A stretch of 64,000 nt of DNA from Atherix ibis (taxonomy: Eukaryota > Arthropoda > Insecta > Diptera > Athericidae), in assembly GCA_958298945.1 (NCBI GenBank), contig OY282606.1, positions 28,369,740 through 28,433,739 of the forward strand. The letters are read 5' to 3'. The notes under the pieces were generated by a model, which was given only the letters and a program-made list of their open reading frames with translations, was not told the origin of the DNA and searched no databases. This document shows positions 33,500 through 46,789 of this stretch, piece after piece; the stretch's first letter is position 1; each line of letters begins with the position of its first letter. Position numbers and translations under genes: made by a program.

Positions 33500-34190
33500 A
33501 TGAATCATGAACAATCACAAATATCCCTTATAGTCGCTGCTCAAGAAGTATCATTGGCCCTATTCTGTATATTATCTACAAGTCGGATATTCCTATATGG
33601 CCTCGTATCCTAACTATAACTAATTCTTCCAATATTTTTGAAAACTATATCCCCGAACTTCAAAACTGGTTGTCGGACTGGAGAGTAAAAGTTAATAAAC
33701 AAAAAAATTATGCACATAAATTTTACTCTTTCTAGTGAATCATAATGGTAGTACAATTCCTCAAATATCTTGATAAAGGATTGACCCAAATATCCTTATA
33801 AGGGAGCCAAACATCTTGAAGTAACAGACGATACAAACCACCTCTTAGACTATTGGATTTACGTTCAAAACTTCGAACTAACAGCAAATTACTTATTTAT
33901 AACACTTTAATGAAACCAACTTGGACTTATGAACTAAAACTCTGAAATGCTATTAAGCCAGTCAACTCCAATCGTGTACAATTCATTCTGTTAAAAATCT
34001 TTCGTAAAATTTTAATTACTCCTTTTTATGTCCGGAATACTGAATACATTGTGACCTCAAAGTTCCCTTTGTACCTGAACAAAGAGTTTCTCATTATAAA
34101 AAGTTTTATTCTTATTTACAGAATCATTCTAGATATCTTGTAAGACTCAGCGGCCATACCCAGTCTTACTCCTTACCTTAATGGCTATGA
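33500..34190 (+). mobile_element. Jockey-like LINE reverse transcriptase relic
   Basis: Recognisable remnants, in shifted frames: CSRSIIGPILYIIYKSDIP (after VPQGS), ENYIPELQNWLSDWRVKVNKQK (between the catalytic box and post-palm block), RLLDLRSKLRTNSKLLIYNTLMKPTWTYELKL and SNRVQFILLKIFRKILITPFYVRN. The order matches the relics at 25.1 and 53.8 kb. The catalytic YADD block itself is not readable. Confidence 0.65.
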
Positions 34191-36889
34191 GATTTATTTA
34201 GTTAATTAAAGGGAAGTCCAATTAAGTCCAATTATTAATTGGTGCATGTTGCACAATATTCTAATGACACCTTTTTGCTTGTTACCTGTAATTATTGTAA
34301 GATATCTAACTAATTAAATAAAAATAAATTAAACATTAGTAAAATTTTATGACTAATTAATATTTAATTAATAGAATAAAATTGTATTTACGATTTTTGG
34401 TAAAGGTGATTTCTATTTCTTTAAAAGAATATTTTTTCTGATATTTTAACGAAAAATCACTGATTACTACTAAAAGGGAAAAAACAAATTTCGGTAAATA
34501 CAAGTTCTTTATTATACGAGTGCTATTAGGTTATTTTATGTCCACTCCAAAGATGTCAAAAGAAAATATGCTGTAACAGACTTTCATATTAGTAAGGCAA
34601 CAGCATGAAGGTCACCTTTTAATATATGTACACAGAAATGTTACCAGTATTAAATCTTCTGATTTATGGAATAAATGTCCTTCATATTGTTGCCCTGATA
34701 ATATGCCAGCAATATGCGGTATGCTGACACTGTAAAAAGTAAAAAAAATTCCTTGCTTTTTCTATTCTTCTCGAAAGAAATTATTACATCCAATAGAATG
34801 ATTAAATTGTGATGAAGTCAATTTTGATTTTATTCCTTGCCTCTTAATGATTGTATGACTATACAATTAATTACAGACGGATTTATATTATATATGTCAG
34901 GGTTATTGGAATAAATTATAGCATACAATTTCGAATATCAAACTAATGATTTATTAATGTTCATAAAAATAAATTCACAAATTTGCTTTTCAAAATAGAA
35001 TAATAATATTTTATTTTTATTTATAGAAAAAACTCCACAAAAACTATTGACTTTAATTCTAAATCAAAAATTTCAAAATTATGCTTTTCAAATGCAAATT
35101 AAAAGTTAATTCCTATATTAAATTTATATGAAAGTTTAAGTTTATAAAATAGAATGAAAAAAAAGAATAACGATATTTTTATTAAGCTTATTACGGTTAT
35201 CGAGTAAAGCAGGAATATCGAATGAATGATGCTCAAATATTTAATTGGTATTATGGTTGTCGAGTGATTGTCAATTAAATTAATATTTATAAATACATAT
35301 TATAATTTTATTGTACATATAACATAATTGATGAATATTTTAAACGGCATTATTTTAATATTTTTTTTGTTGTAAAATTTTATTAGCTACATATACGAAT
35401 TCAGTATGATAAGTCTGTGATAAATGAAATAAAAAATATTAATTTCTTCAACATTAATTTATTTATTTTTTAATAAAAAAGTCTTCTTTTAAATTGATTT
35501 ACTCCGACCAAATGTATATCAATTACTTCATACAACCTGAGTAGTAAAATTGTCCAAACTCTGCAAAACAGATTTCACATTCGACTATAACTTCAAAATT
35601 GGGTGGACATTTTCTTTAACCAAGCTATTTTATATATTTCGAAATATTCAAAAAATAGTATTTTATAAATACACGGAATTAACCATTTCCTATATAAATC
35701 AATAACATAAATATTGACTCCTTTCAACGGCTGTTAAAACTCTAATAATAAACAGATATTTATAAAATTTTATTTTGCGGCCTTTTTAAAAAAATGCCAA
35801 ATGAAAAAAAAAATATTTATTTGTTAATATCGGCTATATTTCTTGTATTTATCATTAACTTAACATATTGCCGTCTTATACTCATCTCCTATAAAATGAT
35901 TAATTCTATGTTTCAGGCACTTATCCGTCATATTGTTCTATAATTGACCCCTTTTTCTTTAAAAAAAATACCATCTATCATAATACATGAGATAGTTTTT
36001 ATATAATTTTTATAATCTTCGATTACTATAATACCGATTTAAGAATGTCGAGTAAAATTAAAGTAATAAACAATTATTCTTTAAGACTAACTGAAAAATA
36101 TACTTAATAGAATTAATTCCATAATTTAAATTATAAAAACACATGTGAAGATAAAAAAAATTACTAAATATTCATTTTATATAAATAAAAAATAAAAATT
36201 TTCATTAATAAATTTTCATTAGCTTATCAGACATTTAAAGCCAACCATCTAATATGAATGCCTAATACACGTTTGGATTAAATTAAATTTGGTATATATT
36301 TTTCTAGATAAAATGCGTTTTAATAATTAATCATATTTATGTACAAAATAATTTTCTTTTGAAAAAAAGAATCCATTTAAGGAAAAATTCCATCCGGAAT
36401 TATTAAAAATATCATCCAAGAGTAACTACATTTAATAGCAGAAAAGTTAATATAAAATCAACCATCGTTTTATAAAAAGAACACTATTTTTCGCTTAAAT
36501 ACATCAATTAATTTTGCAGAGAATATAATTAATTATTTAATAATAAATTTCACATAATCAAAACATTACCTACAAATATTAAAAAAAAAACAAGGTTAAC
36601 TTAATGAAAAAAATATTAATAATCAACATGGCCAAATTTGCATATTATCAATTTTACTCTTAACATAATAAATCATCAATTAAATATTCTTCTAGGATTT
36701 AGTAAAAAAAACAATGAAATTTCAACTACTCTTACTCTGCTAAAATAATATTATTATAATAAATTGGATATGCGAATTGAGAAAAATATTAATATTTTTA
36801 ATATTTGATAATTTTAATAAGGAATTAAAAAATTTCTCCTTATTAATTTTAATAAATATTTAAAAAAGTTAAGGTTTTAAAACATAAAC
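34191..36889. other. Long AT-rich desert
   Basis: About 2.7 kb with very high A+T content. I find no frame of interest, no RNA gene and no transposon signature. Some short words recur near 35190-35270 (TTATCGAGTAAAGC and TTGTCGAGTGATTG), too weak to call a repeat. Confidence 0.65.
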
Positions 36890-36894
36890 ATTAT

Positions 36895-37160
36895 TCCCTT
36901 CAAAGTAGTTTGGAATCTCCTTCAACTTCTCTTTTACACTCCTTTGGATATTCGACACTACCAATATGATGTCCTTTCGCGTGATTTTTGATCTTGAAAA
37001 ACACGAAAAAAAAGTCCCACTGACTTTGATCAGAAGAATATTTCGTCGAGCGGGTTGGGGGGAGGTGGACTCTCAGGAATAAAAAATTCGTTGATGCGTC
37101 ATTATTTTGGAATATCAAAGTACCTACAATGTCCAATCTAAAGTGCGTAACCACTTTTTA
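36895..37160 (-). mobile_element. Mariner/Tc1-type transposase C-terminal fragment
   Basis: The minus-strand frame 36900-37154 holds WDFFFVFFKIKNHAKGHHIGSVEYPKE, resembling the DLAPCDFFLFPKxKxxLKGxxxxSVExIxE region of D,D34D transposases. The segment before it (PPTRSTKYSSDQSQ) may correspond to PPYSPDLAP. This subfamily differs from the other D,D34D copies in the window. Everything upstream is missing. Confidence 0.5.
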
Positions 37161-37359
37161 TTATTATCTTTAAAAGACTTCTAGCTTGCTGCTCATTAGC
37201 TTCTAGGTTGAGTCTGATCTCAATAGAGGCCTGACCCGTTTACATTTTTGTTTTCATTTATTAATTTACTCTAGTGCTCAAAAGCTCCAATGGGAATCAC
37301 CTTCACCTCTGCGGTTATAGTACTATTTATGTTAAAGTCGTTTTAAGAAGTTTTTAGAC

Positions 37360-37527
37360 ATGGACAATAAAAAACATTACACAAACTTCAATGAGGGGAA
37401 AAGAGGCGCTTTAGGAACTATAGGAATAACTTTTTTCGACAAAAATCCCGTTGATGAAAATTACCGCTTGACATGTAGCGTTTGCCGTGATGGCCGTGTG
37501 ACAGTAGGCCTCAATATTATTCGATGA
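37360..37527 (+). CDS. Unassigned small frame, 55 codons
   Basis: ATG at 37360 opens a 55-residue frame (MDNKKHYTNFNEGKRGALGT... ending VGLNIIR) with a stop at 37525-37527. Two Cys (CSVC) occur near its end. Composition is far less AT-biased than the neighbouring deserts, and reading continues with few stops in shifted frames to about 37620, as in a decayed longer gene. I do not recognise it. It could be a fragment of an exon or of an unlisted transposon. Confidence 0.2.
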   Translation: MDNKKHYTNFNEGKRGALGTIGITFFDKNPVDENYRLTCSVCRDGRVTVGLNIIR

Positions 37528-39559
37528 TCTGACCACATAAGAGCATTCCTCGTTCTACATTTTTATCTAGAAGACACTAGCGTACAAGCCTTAGATTATA
37601 AAAGAACTGGATAGGTCTCTACACAAAAATTCTATCCAAATTTTGTTGACAATACAATCGTAAGAATACACACACATGGAAAATAACAGAAACGCCATAA
37701 ATCAATGGGGGTTAATTTTAAACTTCAATGATGTCATTTATACGTAAACAAAAAGATTTTTTAATATTGCGGATTTTGTTGTTTGATGGAATTAGTTTTG
37801 ACAAAATTTGCAATAAAACACACACAATATTTTAAAATATTATTTATTTATTTATTATATATTTGGATTTTATATATTTCACTATATATTATTTATTAAA
37901 ACAGGATTATAAAGTGGTAAATCATATAAAACAATTATGTACACAAATAAAAATCCATTCCAAAAATGCAAAATGAATTAAATAAAAGAATTTGATATTA
38001 TGTTGAAATTAAAATCACACTGCAACTTAGTAAATATTAATTTTAATGCTAAAACAATCATTTGTAGATATTAAAAATTTCATTATAAGTTAAATGTATA
38101 TTTGTGAATTGAAATGGTAATTTAAATAGGCACTACCTACTGTCGAATTTGTTTTTCTGCACTTCAGAAAATTTTTACAACACTTTCAGAAGGGTACTTT
38201 AAGAAGTCAAAGGACTTGTACGCCATCAAACTGTTTGATGTGAATTATCCTTCTAAACATAAAACCATTTTTTCACTATATTCATTAAGTGCTGATGGGT
38301 TAAATAAATAATTTTGGACATTTAAGGTATTTATTTAACCCATCTGTACTTAATTCCGCTTAAATTTTCTTACACGCACTTTACGTACACCGGCACTGAA
38401 CTATTTTCTGGTAAACATTGAACTGTCAACATCACATTTATTTACAATTATTGAAAGACGAACTTTTTACTTTTTAATCACTTTTTTGGAACAAATAAAC
38501 CATTAAAAGCTATTTCGGCACATCATAAAGTCAATTTTTATTAATTTCTCTAGTAAAAATGAATATGTCAGCTTACCGAAAGAAAGAAATTCCCGACTTC
38601 CTCATTCCGTTAATTAACCAACAACCCTTTATAAAATACTTCATTTTCTGAAATAAAAACTTTCAATTAAAAACTATTTTAAAAGCAACAAAAGTAAGCA
38701 AGCATTTCAGTATATGCTACCACTTTCATGCAGAATGACGTGTCTAAAAACTCTTCAAAAGTCTACAAAATTGAGGTGCTTGGTAATTGATTGATATTTA
38801 CGAAATAAATAATCAAAAGATTGTCCAAAAACTAAAAATTGCTTGTCGTTGTATTTAAATTGTAAATTTTGTTTGTAATAAGTGAATTAAAATGAATATA
38901 AATTATCCTTTTGGAATTCAATAAATTTCTATTACGAAAGCTAGATGTTAGTGGGTCTCATATCTACATAAAAAAATCTTCACAAAAGTATACAAGCAGT
39001 ACGATTTCTCGCCGCTTTTGGGTATAGGCCTCTCCAGGTATTCTTTAATCTAAGATACAAGCTATATAAACTGAAAATCCGCATTATTATCAAATTGTTT
39101 TCAGTGAAGCTAATTTTATTTTATTCCATCACATCTTATATATACTTTGCTACTCTTTTGTATAAAACGTAAAAATCTCATGTTCATCAAAAAAATATCA
39201 ACAATAATTAAAAATCTTGTACATAAAAATTTTATGTTATAAAAATAATTTTTGTAAAGGATCTTTTATTATTTCACATAAATAGTTAATATTACTCCTT
39301 GCAATAGACCATTGAGTGTGTATTTTTGTAAGGTCAATTCTACTTATATTTGTACTGAATCTAAAGGGACTATGTCAATGGTTGGGTTCGAGCTTAAGAC
39401 GTCCTATTGTCGCTAAATCATTGAACTATTACTTAATTTATTATATTGTAAATAAAATGTGAAATGTTCTTTTGCCCATGTCAAAAAAGGATTTTTTTTC
39501 ACCAGATGTAAAAGCCCTCATCCGCTGTTTTTTAGTCAAAAAAATACCTTTTTTTTCAG
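37528..39559. other. AT-rich intergenic stretch with one hairpin
   Basis: No recognised gene. A stem-loop lies at 38285-38353. The 71-codon frame at 39459-39674 overlaps the start of a mariner relic and is not a gene. Confidence 0.55.
38285..38353. repeat. Stem-loop, 26-bp stem
   Basis: Arms 38285-38310 and 38328-38353 pair with two mismatches (core GATGGGTTAAATAAATA and its complement) around a 17-base loop. Stem and loop size would be compatible with a small-RNA precursor or a tiny fold-back element; expression is unknown. Confidence 0.6.
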
Positions 39560-40399
39560 AAAAAGCAAAAACAAATTCATTCAAAGTACTTTTGGCCCAT
39601 CGACGAAAACAGGTGGTAGTTGGACGGGGCCAGGTCTAGTAAATAAGCGGGATGGGGTAGCACCTCCAAGTTGAGTATCTCCAAGTAGTTTCGGACCATT
39701 TTTGACGTGTGTGATGGTGCGTTGTCGTGGAGGAAAATCAGCTTGTCATGTATTTGTTGATAATCCGTCCTTCTTTCACGCAGATCACGGTGCAATTTGA
39801 TCAGTTGTTGGTGGTAGTGGTGGGCATTGACAGTTTCACCAGGTTTCAACATCTCATAGTAGACGATACCCTATTGATCCCACCAAACGCACAGCATCAT
39901 CTTCCGTCCGAAGCCATTTGGTCTTGGGGAAGATTTTGATGGTTGGCCGGGATCAACCCACGATTTCTTGCATTTAGGATTCTCGAAATATATCCACTTT
40001 TCATCCCTTGTCATAATCTGATGCAGGAACGATTTTCTTTTTTGTCTGGTCCTCAACCTTCCCAGGCCGATTTTCACGCTTCTTGTCTCACAAGTCAAAA
40101 TTGCCGTCTTTGAACTGTCACCATAGGCCTCCATAAGCATTCGATACAATTCGGCAGCTTATTTTTTCAAATTGAAGTAGAAAAGCAGAGCTTCCCGCAT
40201 ATGCTCTTTTTCTGTCAAAAAACTAGACATGATTACCAAAGGAAAAATTTATATTGTTGTACGAAATTGCTGACAATGTACACAGATTAATGTTGACAGA
40301 TGTCAAACTCATAAAAAAAAAGTATGGCGTACCCATGGTAGCTTAATACACTCACTAACGCCATCTATGACCAAACATCGGATTTAAACTTATACACAA
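39560..40399 (-). mobile_element. Mauritiana-type mariner relic (Mos1-like group)
   Basis: The minus strand carries a transposase of the mauritiana subfamily preceded, up to about 40399, by a 5' leader resembling that of the element at 50.9 kb (a GCCATCTA / TAGATGGC word and a TGACAGATGTCA stretch). The probable 5' end, reversed, reads GTGTATAAGTTTAAATCC. The 3' coding end is cut at about 39577 and no right-hand terminal repeat was found. Confidence 0.7.
39577..40230 (-). pseudogene. Mauritiana-type mariner transposase, broken
   Basis: The start at 40228-40230 opens MSSFLTEKEHMREALLFYFNLKK, then a stop, then AAELYRMLMEAYGDSSKT. A large deletion removes the second helix-turn-helix; reading continues with KRKSFLHQIMTRDEKWIYFENP (first Asp), PGQPSKSSPRPNGFGRKMMLCVWWDQ, a stop, GIVYYEMLKPGETVNAHHYHQQL, IFLHDNAPSHT (second Asp) and AYLLDLAPSNYHLF. 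In that last block the third catalytic Asp has become Asn. The C-terminal fifth of the usual ~345-residue protein is absent. Inactive. Confidence 0.85.
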
Positions 40400-42059
40400 T
40401 GGTAAATTTTATACAAAAGAACAAAAAAAAATAGTTCTTTTCAAAAATCAAAAAAAAAACAATTTTTTTTTTAAGAAAATAACTTTTAAAAATTTTTTAT
40501 TTTAATTCCTAGTGAAATTGAAATAATGAGCAGTAAAATCGATATTTTCCATCCAATTACGAACAGAAAATTATGCCACTTTCAATGGAAAAGTACTGAT
40601 ACTTACCTTATAAAAGTATTAAATAGGATTTCAGACGTTGTTCATTTCATATTCAGTAAATTTTTAAGAGAATTCGGTAAATTTTCACAAAAAATACAAT
40701 TGCGAACAATACACTGTGAATTGCCCTTTTATTTCTGAATGATTTATTCATGTTGAAGGTACTCGTATATGTATTAAAGACAATATAATCTTCACAAAAT
40801 TAATTTGAACATGTTTTTATCCTAGCACTTCTATTCTTATATAAGTAGTATATATATTCGTTATAGAAATATGTACAAATTTTCTGTAAATTTTTAAAAT
40901 AACATAAATTTTTCATATAATAAATTTTATAAATTTTTATGGTCGTTTTTTTTTTATGTGTATTTTTGCTTTTGCATTCTTGTTAAAGTACTTTAAGAAA
41001 TTATATCGGAAAGATTACTCTCTAAAGTATAAAATTTGATATAATACTCACTTAAATTATTACTTTTTTTAAAATTATATATTGTGTAAGGGTTTAGAAA
41101 AAAAAAAATTATTATTTGGTAAGTAGAAAAATAATTCCATTAAAAATTATACAATAATTCCTCTTATATTTTTACTTGTATAAACTACGTCTTTAATAGG
41201 ACATTTCTTTCCTTTAAAAAAAATTCCAAACCGTATATAGCAATAGTTTCTGATACAAAATAATCAAATATCCTTAATTATGGTATTAATAATTTTCACT
41301 TTGTCCTATTTTGAGTAAAACTAATATCGAATATTTTCAGGCATAGGCTATCAACTATTATATATTAGTACTAATTCGTTATGATGTTCCATTCGTCATA
41401 AATGTAATTTTATTTATTTCTAGATAGACTAGAATTCGACAAAGTTACTTTACTTAACATGAGGGAATTCGTTTTTGGAGAAAAACTTTCTATGTGAAAA
41501 TAATTCTATTAGTATTGAAGTACTAGCCAAAAATAAATACTAGAATAGTTGGAAAAATAAATTCGAAAATCTATCGATTTTGTATCAATAATAAAATAGG
41601 ACATTAATAATGCGATGAAACTGGATAAAAGGCCATTAGAGAACTACAAGTGAATTGAAAGTTTTGGTATCAGTTACTATATTAAATATAGCAAATATCT
41701 TTTTATATTGAAAAATAAAACCCCTTTTAGTTTAATATATGAACGCAAAAGAATTGTTAAAGTATAATTAAATATAGTCCTAAGCTAACAAATAGATATA
41801 AAGGGTTATCTATTTTTAAGTTTGGAAAGTAAAATATACTGATTTAATATATTTAAAAATTATTTATTATTTTAAATAATTCTAAAATGTAATAAAATTT
41901 GCCATTTTATATAAAAAAAAAAAATTGTTTAAAAAAATAGTTCAGTTTAGAGCTGGAAAAGGAGGCTTTGGATGCTGATCAGTGTTTACGTCAATTAGCA
42001 AAATTTTTTTATTTGGGATTTTAATAACTTACAAGTAACTAAAAAAAAATTATTCTTAT
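40400..42059. other. AT-rich intergenic stretch
   Basis: No recognised gene or element. A 70-codon frame at 40526-40738 has no domain. Confidence 0.6.
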
Positions 42060-43260
42060 GAAAAATGTGACAGTTTATCACAATGCACCACCATTACTGC
42101 CAGTTTACAGTCAGGAACCAGTTACAAGCTGATTACTCCAACTGTTTGTGGCGCGGACTATCTAAACCTCTACTATCATAAGCAGTGACAACGTCCGAGA
42201 TAATTACCAGTACCTCCCACCACCGATCCGGGGACCGTACCCGCGCTATGGGTATTAATCACAGCTACTATGTTGCTGCCTAATGCACCTCATCATTGTC
42301 GGGCACAGTGTTTTTTAACACCAATTTCCGTGGTACCAATTTTTATTTTAATATTCCTTCGGTTTGTACTCCGCTCATTGTGCTACGGCAAGGAATCTTG
42401 TAAATCCCTAGGCACCGCTAAGGCAACTCAGGTATGCGGGTTCGCAAAGACCCGAAAGTACAACCGGAATCGGCCTTGGTTTTTACCCGGTTGTTACCAC
42501 CTTGCGTGGTATTTACACAATCATTCACGCACCATTCTCGCTTTTTTCTCAAAAAGTGCCACGGCAAATCTATTAAGGCATTCATACCGTTCTCTCATAG
42601 AACGCACATCCAGACCCTCATCATTCACCATGATTCCACATGTACCTAGGTCAGGCAAATTCACGTATAGGCCACGCTCAATGAGAAGGTGCTTGGTACT
42701 CTCCTCCGCCACCCCACAAGGGCATCTAGCTTCCGCAGCCTCACCACGCCTGTACAGGAACCCATTCGTACTGCCATGTCCCGTGAGTAAATACCCAAGT
42801 TACAGACCAAATTCAAACCCATACGCAGATGCAAAGCACACATCCGAAATGAACATGTGCGTCCATCTGTTATTCACACTCTCATCCCATCGACGTTGCC
42901 AAATTTCATACATTCTATTGAGGATCCTGAACCTCTTCATTCATAACCGGACAACCAGCAAGCGGGATGCTTCACCATAGACGGTAGTAAATGCTTACAC
43001 GCAGCACCTCCAGGTCCCATGGAATTTCTCCCATAAGAACCTGCATCGTATCGGTTGACACGGTTCTACATACATTCAAACATGCATACACAGCCTACCG
43101 CTGAACAGAATTTATGCCTACCCTTGCATATTGGTAGCGCATAATGTGAGCCCATACACATGACGCATACATGGCACACGGAACAAACACACCCTTGTAC
43201 AGCACTTTCACCGCTCTAGCTCCAAGTCCCCAGTTAAAATCATTTCTTATATAATACAAT
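42060..43260 (-). mobile_element. R1-like LINE, C-terminal end of ORF2
   Basis: Less AT-biased than its neighbours. Minus strand from about 43240: NWGLGARAVKVLYKGVFVPCAMYASCVWAH, then CRTVSTDTMQVLMGEIPWDLEVLRVSIYYRL, both typical of the region after the reverse transcriptase in R1/LOA-type elements. Near 42712 CPCGVAEESTKHLLIERGLY resembles the C-terminal CCHC-type zinc finger, with the last Cys changed. A 3' untranslated stretch probably continues to about 42060. Frames are broken several times. A 236-codon plus-strand frame (42270-42980) is only its antisense shadow. Confidence 0.65.
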
Positions 43261-43302
43261 TTTTAAACATTAGCGCATTTAAAAATGCACAGCCGTCAAC
43301 TA

Positions 43303-44228
43303 AAGGGTTTTCCAATAAGAGTGAGATATGATTTCTAAGTGACGTTTCGGCCATTTGTAATATGTCATGATCTGTCATTTTTTTTCATTATATTCAATAA
43401 TGTTTACAATTTTATCATAGAGAAATATTCGCAAGAACAACGTTTGTTGATTTTGTCTTGGAACAACTTGAAAACGATAACGATTTTTTAAAGAAAATCA
43501 TCTTCTCCGATGAGGCTCACTTTCATCTGAGTAGTGCGGTAAATAAACAAAACTGTCTATTCTGGTGCGAAGAAAATCCACAAATTATTCATGGACACCC
43601 ATTGCATTCACCTAAATTGACAGTTTGGTGTGGTTTTTGGTCTGGTGGAATCATTGGTCCGTACTTCTTTCGAAATGAAGCTGGTAACACCGTTACTGTC
43701 AATGGAGAGCGATATAGATCGATGATAACCAACTTTTAGAAGTGGCTGATATTAGAAGAAGTTGATCTTGATAACATCTGGTTCCAACAAGACGGGACTA
43801 TGTGCCACACAGCACGTACAACAACCGAATTATTGCGAGAAAAGGTTGGAAATTCGATTATTTCAAGAAATTGTGACATTGAATGGCATCCAAGAAGTTG
43901 TGATTTAACACTATTAGACTATTTATTGTAGAGTTATTTGAAGTCATTGGTCTTTAGCAATAAACCGGACTCTCTTCAAGCTTTAGAAGTCAATATTGAA
44001 CGTGCTATTCATGATATACGATTTGATTTAGTGGAAAAAGTGCTCGAAAATTGAGTTCATCGAATTCGTTCCTGCAAAAAAAGTCGTGGAAGCCATTTGA
44101 ATGACGTTTTATTCAGAACTTAATTGTATCGATTGTACTTCACATTAAATAAAAAATATTTGAATTTCCTTAACAATTATTATGCTTTTTTTTAAAAAGA
44201 AATCATATCATTTTTATTTGAAAACCCT
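43303..44228 (+). mobile_element. rosa-type (DD41D) mariner with both ends, internally deleted
   Basis: The left end reads AAGGGTTTTCCAATAAGAGT; the right end, reversed, AGGGTTTTCAAATAAAAATG. A TA lies on each side. The transposase has lost most of its DNA-binding half: a degraded start resembling MERYAQEQR near 43420 is followed almost directly by the catalytic part. Frame 43458-43739 has LKKIIFSDEAHFHLSSAVNKQNCLFW (first Asp) and VWCGFWSGGIIGPYFF; after a stop, DNIWFQQDGTMCHT (second Asp), WHPRSCDLTLLDYLL (third Asp), and SLVFSNKPDSLQALEVNIERAIHDI. All three Asp are present, but stops break the frame. Sister copy: 57607-58559. Confidence 0.8.
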
Positions 44229-46789
44229 ATAATAGCGCCATTGCAGCCCGAAATGTGCAAAAAAGTTATAGAAAACTACCTTAAAAGGATCGACTACTAA
44301 AAACAAGTTTTATTACAGTTATTTCTATAATATTATAATTAAGATACAATAGCAAAATATATTATATATAATTAAGTAAAAATTATATAAAAATTTATAT
44401 TTAAAATAGATTTGATGGAATTATACTTTCCAAAGTACAAATTGGATAACTGTACACTACCAGTCTGTTTTCTTTTTAAAAATAACCAACCTACCTCCCT
44501 CCCCCCTCTAAAAAAAACTATTAATAAATTCAATATCCTTTTTGGTAATAATTAATTTATTAGCAAAAAAGGATATTGAATTTATTAATTAATAACTAAT
44601 AGAAAAAAGCATATTTAAGAAGGAAGGAAAAACTTTTAATTGAAATTATAATAAAAATAATTTTTAAATAATCATCTTTTACGAGTATCTATTGTACTTG
44701 TGATAATATAAATTTATCTGATCGGTGTTTGAACTTTACTAGATAAGTGAATTGCTAAAAGAAAACTAATTTCCAAATATGTTACTGAAGAGAACATAGT
44801 GAAAACCTTTTATCCTTTTTGAGCTTTAACACTTAACTTCCCGTTCAGAATGGTGACTACTTTTCAGGTAATTACGAGGAGTACCTACCATCAATTTCTA
44901 ATTATATAAATATAAATGTTTCTTACTCTTGTGAACTTCTCTTAAAATTCATTTAGAATTAGCCTGATTATATTAATTAGAATACTTTCTCTTTATCTAT
45001 ACACTAGCAGTTGTTACCTTTTCCTTTTTTTCTTATAAGTTTCTATTCTCTAAATAAGTTTTTAATATTTTCTATTAGGAAAAAAAAACCAACCGTAACG
45101 AAAATAAATTCAAAAAGTCAGCCACATCCTTAAAGTGCCTTTCAGTTAACATCCGAAAATAGCTGATTAAGCTAATTTGTAATTTTCCCTTAAAATGACT
45201 CCATTCCATATGTGTAGGAGGAGTGCACACATCGTATTTACATACAAACAACCTAGGCTTTAGGGACTTATTTTGTTACATTATTCCTTTGGGACCATTT
45301 GCTGCTGATATGGCATAATATTCGGTTGTGTTCATATTGCCTGAGACACCCACTCAAGGTAGGAAATTTGTACAAACCGTGGGGGTTAATGGTAACTGAT
45401 TGTGGAGTATGTTAACTAAGAAACGTCTTAAATTCAAGTGGAGCCTATTTCCGAAATACTTATACAACGAGTACAACCCTAAAATGATCATTTCGAACGT
45501 AGTTATCTACAGTTTTCCAGATATGTGAAGACTTACCGAGTTCGGAAGATACCACACGTAAATTATACAAAACGATATCGAAAATGGCAGTTGATTCCTG
45601 TCATACACAACAGTTTGGAAATTATTTCTTCTTATTGGTATTTTTATTTTCCGTTCGCGAAAGATGAATTTTCCTAAAATGTAATACGCTCCTTTACGGC
45701 AAGGTAAATATTTTTAGGTGGTAGCGAAATAATTTCTTATCAGTGGTGATTTATCCGCACTAACCGTTGAACTAAGGGTGAGCGGTGGTAAAAATACCAT
45801 CGCTTATGACAATGTGATGCCAGGTGAAAATTGGATGATTGACGTGAATAATGTTTGAATTTTTTTTTATTTTTTTTTTTGTAATTTGCCTAAAATTTTC
45901 TTATAAATATTTTAATTTGTTTTTTTTCCCTAAAATTTTTCTCATTATTATAATATTAAATTGATTTTTTTTTTCCGGCACAAAACTTTTATTCCAAGGT
46001 GAACATTAAATATGGCAGCAGCAGCAGAAAACAAGTATGAAATTTTATTCTTTCGGTTGTGACAAGTACTGGCTTATCGGTTATGCCATTCCACTTTATC
46101 TTCTTACCTTATTATTATTAGCTGTGATATTGTCAACGATTATTTGGGGAAAATTAAAATTTTATTGAAAGCCATCAAATTGAAAATATGCCGTTCTCTT
46201 TTGTTTGCTAGATGGTAAATAGGAATCAAATTATTCAATATGAATTTTTCGCCTTTATCTATTTTTCTTGCCGGAAAACTGAAAATTAAGGGACGACATA
46301 TAAAATTTGATTAAAATCGCACCTTTGTGCTTATGGTTTTAATACTTTCCATTGAGTGAATTTTGAAGTTGAATGAAAACGGAGCTGAATGGGCAAATTA
46401 AGAACATATACTCACATAATGTTATTTGAAGTAATTTAAACCTAATCATATGATTACATATCCGGTTATAAGCAAAGTGTACTAATATCCGCTAATGGGC
46501 AATATTATGGGGAATATGTACACGAATGTGTTTAGGAAAATTTTTACTTTCAAATTTGGTTAGGTGGAAACCGTATTCAATTCAGTGCCTAATTGATGCA
46601 ATTATTAATCATAAATTTTTATAGTACAATACATTCGGTTTAGATATTTTTTTTAGCAGAAGTTATCGGGAATAATCATATGCATGGGCACGAAATATTG
46701 GAATCTTCTCAAGTTATTCCTTCAACTCACAAAAGGCTACTTTGGAAGCTTCTTATATCATTCCTTCCACTATTATCCTTCAGCGCCCT
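44229..46789. other. Non-coding stretch; hairpin, unique-looking sequence
   Basis: Bases 44228-44265 match part of 57620-57657 in inverted orientation. A stem-loop lies at 44520-44589. From about 45100 to 46700 the sequence is more balanced in composition than the deserts and shows no transposon signature, so it may be unique or regulatory DNA. A CAG run lies near 46015-46024. No gene is recognised. Confidence 0.5.
44520..44589. repeat. Stem-loop, 25-bp stem
   Basis: Arms 44520-44544 and 44564-44589 are reverse complements with one extra A (core TTCAATATCCTTTTT), around a loop of about 19 bases. Sizes would suit a small-RNA precursor, but an AT-rich fold-back is equally possible. Confidence 0.65.

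Noticed and set aside
42270..42980. 236-codon plus-strand frame
   Set aside because: It is antisense to the C-terminal part of an R1-like LINE, whose minus-strand reading has recognisable blocks.
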